Origin: Deltaproteobacteria bacterium
GTDB lineage: Bacteria; Desulfobacterota; Desulfobulbia; Desulfobulbales; Desulfurivibrionaceae
Length of the DNA stretch: 64,000 nucleotides
Direction: 5' to 3'
Assembly (NCBI GenBank): GCA_013349295.1
Contig: DUZW01000007.1
Span: 1-64,000 of the forward strand
Shown: piece by piece, positions 61,606 to 64,000 of the stretch
Layout: each line of letters starts with the position of its first letter
How positions within the stretch are numbered: the stretch's first letter is position 1
Notes under the pieces: generated by a model
The model's database searches: none
What the model saw: the letters and a program-made list of their open reading frames with translations, nothing else
What the model was told of the DNA's origin: nothing
Translations under genes and position numbers: made by a program

Positions 61606-62483
61606 CCCCCATGAGCAGCAACGATCTCCCCATTAAAAAAATCCTGACAGAGCACCAGCTGGCCCCCAGCAAAAAACTGGGGCAGAATTTTCTGGTCCAC
61701 CGGCAAACAGCCGAACGCATTGTCGAACTATCAGGCGTTACTTCGGACGATTCTGTCGTGGAACTTGGGGTGGGCCTGGGCTCCTTGACCATGCCTCTGG
61801 CCGAACGGGTCAAGCAGGTGATCGGCCTGGAGCTTGATGCCGGCATCGTTGCCTACCACCAAGAGCATCAGGATCTGCCCAGCAACGTCACCCTCATTCA
61901 CCAGGATCTTCTCAAAGCCGACTTTGCCGAACTTGCGGTGCAGACCAATGGCCCACTGAAAATCCTGGCCAATCTCCCCTACTCCATCTCCAACATGCTT
62001 CTTTTTAAACTCATCGAGAACCACGAATCCCTTGATTTTGCCGTGCTTATGCTACAAAAAGAGGTTGGGCAACGCCTCACCGCCCCGGTGGGGACGAAAG
62101 AATACGGGGTACTCTCCGTGCTTCTCGCCGACTGCGCCTCGGTGAAAACCATCATGCAGGTAGGGCCGGGTCAGTTTCATCCGCGCCCCAAGGTTGATTC
62201 CGTGGTGGTGAGGATCACTTTCCGCCCTGTTCCGCCAAGGGTGGCCGAGCTCCCGCCCCACGACCGAAAACTGCTTCGACGCATTGTTAATGCCGCCTTT
62301 GGCCAAAGGCGAAAAACTCTGCGTAATTCCCTGAGCGCCGGGATGATCAAGGGATTATCACGGGAACAGATATCCGCACTGCTCAGCCAATCAGGCATCA
62401 ATCCGGAAACCCGGGCTGAACGGCTGACCATTGAAGATTTTGTCCGTCTGACCAACGCCATTGCCGACTGCCCCTCACACTGA
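61602..62483 (+). CDS. rsmA: 16S rRNA dimethyladenosine transferase RsmA/KsgA
   Basis: 293 aa. KKLGQNFLVHRQTAERIVEL, SAM motif VVELGVGLGSLTMPLAE, catalytic NLPYSISNMLLFKL and PRPKVDSVVVRITF. It dimethylates two adjacent adenines of helix 45. Coupled to DUF2062 by ATGA. Confidence 0.95.
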   Translation: MTPMSSNDLPIKKILTEHQLAPSKKLGQNFLVHRQTAERIVELSGVTSDDSVVELGVGLGSLTMPLAERVKQVIGLELDAGIVAYHQEHQDLPSNVTLIHQDLLKADFAELAVQTNGPLKILANLPYSISNMLLFKLIENHESLDFAVLMLQKEVGQRLTAPVGTKEYGVLSVLLADCASVKTIMQVGPGQFHPRPKVDSVVVRITFRPVPPRVAELPPHDRKLLRRIVNAAFGQRRKTLRNSLSAGMIKGLSREQISALLSQSGINPETRAERLTIEDFVRLTNAIADCPSH

Positions 62484-62489
62484 TCCGCC

Positions 62490-63653
62490 ATGCGCGATTT
62501 TGTTTTTCACAACCCGACCAAGATCATCTTCGGCCGAAACGTCCTTCTGCAGACAGGCGGGCAAACCGCATCCTTTGGCAGCAAAGCCTTGCTTGTCTCC
62601 GGCAGAGAGAGCCTGAAAAAACAGGGCATTTACCAGGCTGCCCACCATTCTCTGCGCCAGGCTGGAATCGAAGTCGTTGAGCATGCAGGCGTCCAGCCGA
62701 ACCCAATTGTAAGCCATGTCCAACAAGGCATTGCCCTTGCACAAAAAAACGGGGTTGGGATTATTGTCGCCGTGGGGGGGGGAAGCGTCATTGACAGCGC
62801 CAAGGCCATTGCCGCCGGAGCCTTGGCAGGTCACGATGTTTGGGGGTTCTTCAAAGGAAAAAAAAGCATCAAGGCAGCCCTGCCGGTTATCGCCGTGCCC
62901 ACGGTTTCCGGCTCAGGCTCTGAAACAAACAACGGCATGGTCCTCACCAACGAGGCAACCCGACAGAAGATCGGAATCGGGAACCGATATCTTTTCCCAA
63001 AAATAGCCATTCTGGACCCCACCGTTACCTTCAGCGTGCCGCAGTCCACAACCACCTTCGGGGCAGTGGACGCCTTCACCCATCTGCTTGAGTTTTACCT
63101 GAGCCGGGAAGAGTCCTTTTCCCCTTTACAGGATCATTACAGCGCCGGTCTCATGCAAACCCTGATGGGTGCCTGCGAGGGCGCCTTGGCCAACCCCCGG
63201 GATTACCAGAGCCGGGCCGAACTCATGTGGGCAAGTGCTCTGGCCTTAAACGGAATCAGCGCAGCAGGACTGGGCCGGGTCGGATTTCCCTTCCACCTGA
63301 TCGAACACTCCCTCAGCGCCCTGCACAATATTCCCCACGGCGCCGGGCTCGCGGCAATTCTCCCCGGAGCCATGGCCTTTGTCGCCAGGAAAAATCCGAC
63401 CCGGCAGGCCCTTTTTGCCACGCAGATTTTTGGGCTGAGAGACGCAGATCAGCAACTCCTCGCCCAGGAAGGAATCCGTCTCTTTAGCGAATGGCTGAAG
63501 AAAATATCCGCCCCTACCTCGCTCTCCGACCTGAACCTCTCGCAGAAGGATATCCCTGCCCTTGCCGCCAACACCCAGGCACAGGCAAACTTATGGCGAC
63601 TGCGCGAGTATCCACCGGAGATTATCGAGGCAATTCTTTGGGAGTGCCTGTAA
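62490..63653 (+). CDS. Iron-containing (group III) alcohol dehydrogenase
   Basis: 387 aa, BDH/YqhD branch. NAD(P) motif VAVGGGSVIDSAKAIAAG, TVSGSGSETNNGMVL, metal ligands in FGAVDAFTHLLEFY (Asp, His), FPFHLIEHSLS and HNIPHGAGLAAIL. It reduces aldehydes or oxidizes alcohols; the substrate cannot be read from sequence. It starts six bases after the rsmA stop. The end overlaps the convergent DUF3108 gene by 32 bases. Confidence 0.88.
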   Translation: MRDFVFHNPTKIIFGRNVLLQTGGQTASFGSKALLVSGRESLKKQGIYQAAHHSLRQAGIEVVEHAGVQPNPIVSHVQQGIALAQKNGVGIIVAVGGGSVIDSAKAIAAGALAGHDVWGFFKGKKSIKAALPVIAVPTVSGSGSETNNGMVLTNEATRQKIGIGNRYLFPKIAILDPTVTFSVPQSTTTFGAVDAFTHLLEFYLSREESFSPLQDHYSAGLMQTLMGACEGALANPRDYQSRAELMWASALALNGISAAGLGRVGFPFHLIEHSLSALHNIPHGAGLAAILPGAMAFVARKNPTRQALFATQIFGLRDADQQLLAQEGIRLFSEWLKKISAPTSLSDLNLSQKDIPALAANTQAQANLWRLREYPPEIIEAILWECL

Positions 63654-64000
63654 TGGTCGAATCTCCGGCAGGTCCGGTGTATCCGACCAGATCCGCAGTC
63701 AAGGAGCCGATGACAATCTTCGCCTGAATCTTTATGGGGACTCTCCATGCATCATCGGTGAGCCAGACGAGAGGATCCCCAACCTTTTCATACTGCCCCT
63801 TGAATTTCAAATGCGGCTGAACCTTGATGGTGTTTTTCTTTCCCAGCACACATTCACTTTCTTCCCTTCCCTCCACGGTAACAACCACTTCATGCCGCTT
63901 TTTATCGGCAAAGGTAGGGACAACCATCGGGGCCGCACCGGTAAAGGGCAAGGCCCGCATGAGAAAAAATGAGGAAAACTCGTTCTGCATCGGCCCTTCG
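63622..64000 (-). CDS. DUF3108 protein (C-terminal part, runs off the window)
   Basis: The frame is open to the window edge (EGPMQNEFSSFFLMRALPFT at the edge), so the N-terminus is missing. The visible part has the DUF3108 end block VWLTDDAWRVPIKIQAKIVI then GSLTADL, a beta-rich, outer-membrane or periplasmic-associated family. The function is unknown. Its last 32 bases overlap the alcohol dehydrogenase end on the other strand. Confidence 0.8.
   Translation of the reverse strand, partial: EGPMQNEFSSFFLMRALPFTGAAPMVVPTFADKKRHEVVVTVEGREESECVLGKKNTIKVQPHLKFKGQYEKVGDPLVWLTDDAWRVPIKIQAKIVIGSLTADLVGYTGPAGDSTITGTPKELPR

Noticed and set aside
1-64000. CRISPR array, insertion sequence, prophage or rRNA operon
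   Set aside because: No regularly spaced direct repeats, transposase, integrase apart from XerC, phage structural gene or rRNA sequence is visible; the lipid island shows no flanking repeats or tRNA attachment site that I could find.

Overview
The window is a 64 kb piece of a bacterial chromosome, densely coded on both strands. Gene content points to an anaerobic, Gram-negative deltaproteobacterium-type organism (Desulfobacterota, most likely a Desulfobulbales-like sulfur or sulfate metabolizer). The reasons are futalosine-route menaquinone synthesis, a COG1900/DUF39 homocysteine-biosynthesis protein, a LarE of the three-cysteine type, a VC_2705-type Na+/solute symporter cluster, Skp/Pal/SurA-type envelope genes and the DXP isoprenoid route. 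The lineage is an inference from gene content; no rRNA gene is present.

Layout. 1-1785: hslU (partial), hslV and xerC on the minus strand. 1975-5083: xseB-ispA-dxs. 5177-8879: a PilZ protein with a degenerate receiver, an AmpG-like transporter, skp and pal. 9227-11491: an alpha-glucan phosphorylase. 11817-20036 (minus): a compact operon tetR-mqnE-mqnC-mqnX-mqnA-ubiE-ubiX-ubiA-like followed by a SurA/PrsA-type foldase. 20523-27261 (plus): an accessory-looking lipid island of fadD, a 35-codon ORF, a ceramidase-like CREST hydrolase, a UMF1-family MFS carrier and an ACP-FAAL-acyltransferase fusion. 27381-30052 (minus): an OleD-like SDR and a mannose-1-phosphate guanylyltransferase. 30548-35725: DUF294 protein, exonuclease, DUF4212 and symporter. 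36011-39141: a sigma-54 response regulator and its sensor kinase. 39227-48438 (minus): cytochrome b, Rieske, coaD, rsmD, asd, leuA, pssA, psd, ilvH, ilvB. 48662-52248 (minus): mqnD, mqnB, panD, panC and a TPR protein. 52435-54389: xseA, tRNA-Pro(CGG) and HU. 54601-57210 (minus): larE, DUF39 and CBS-ACT. 57546-63653: pheA, moaA, tsaD, DUF2062, rsmA and an iron-type alcohol dehydrogenase. 63622-64000: a partial DUF3108 gene.

How the genes work together. mqnA, mqnE, mqnX, mqnB, mqnC and mqnD cover every step from chorismate to 1,4-dihydroxy-6-naphthoate, but lie in two loci about 28 kb apart. ubiA-, ubiX- and ubiE-type genes supply prenylation, the prenyl-FMN cofactor for a decarboxylase (no ubiD here) and the final methylation. 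ispA and dxs feed the prenyl tail. A TetR gene heads the mqn operon, and a 26-bp palindrome overlaps its start codon.

The strongest candidate for an undescribed system is the 20.5-27.3 kb island. It joins fatty-acid activation, a carrier protein and a lysolipid-type acyltransferase in one polypeptide, coupled to a multi-pass lipid amidase-like hydrolase and a transporter. The set resembles the E. coli LplT-Aas lysophospholipid salvage system but is built from different families. The function is inference; the architecture is read directly from the sequence.
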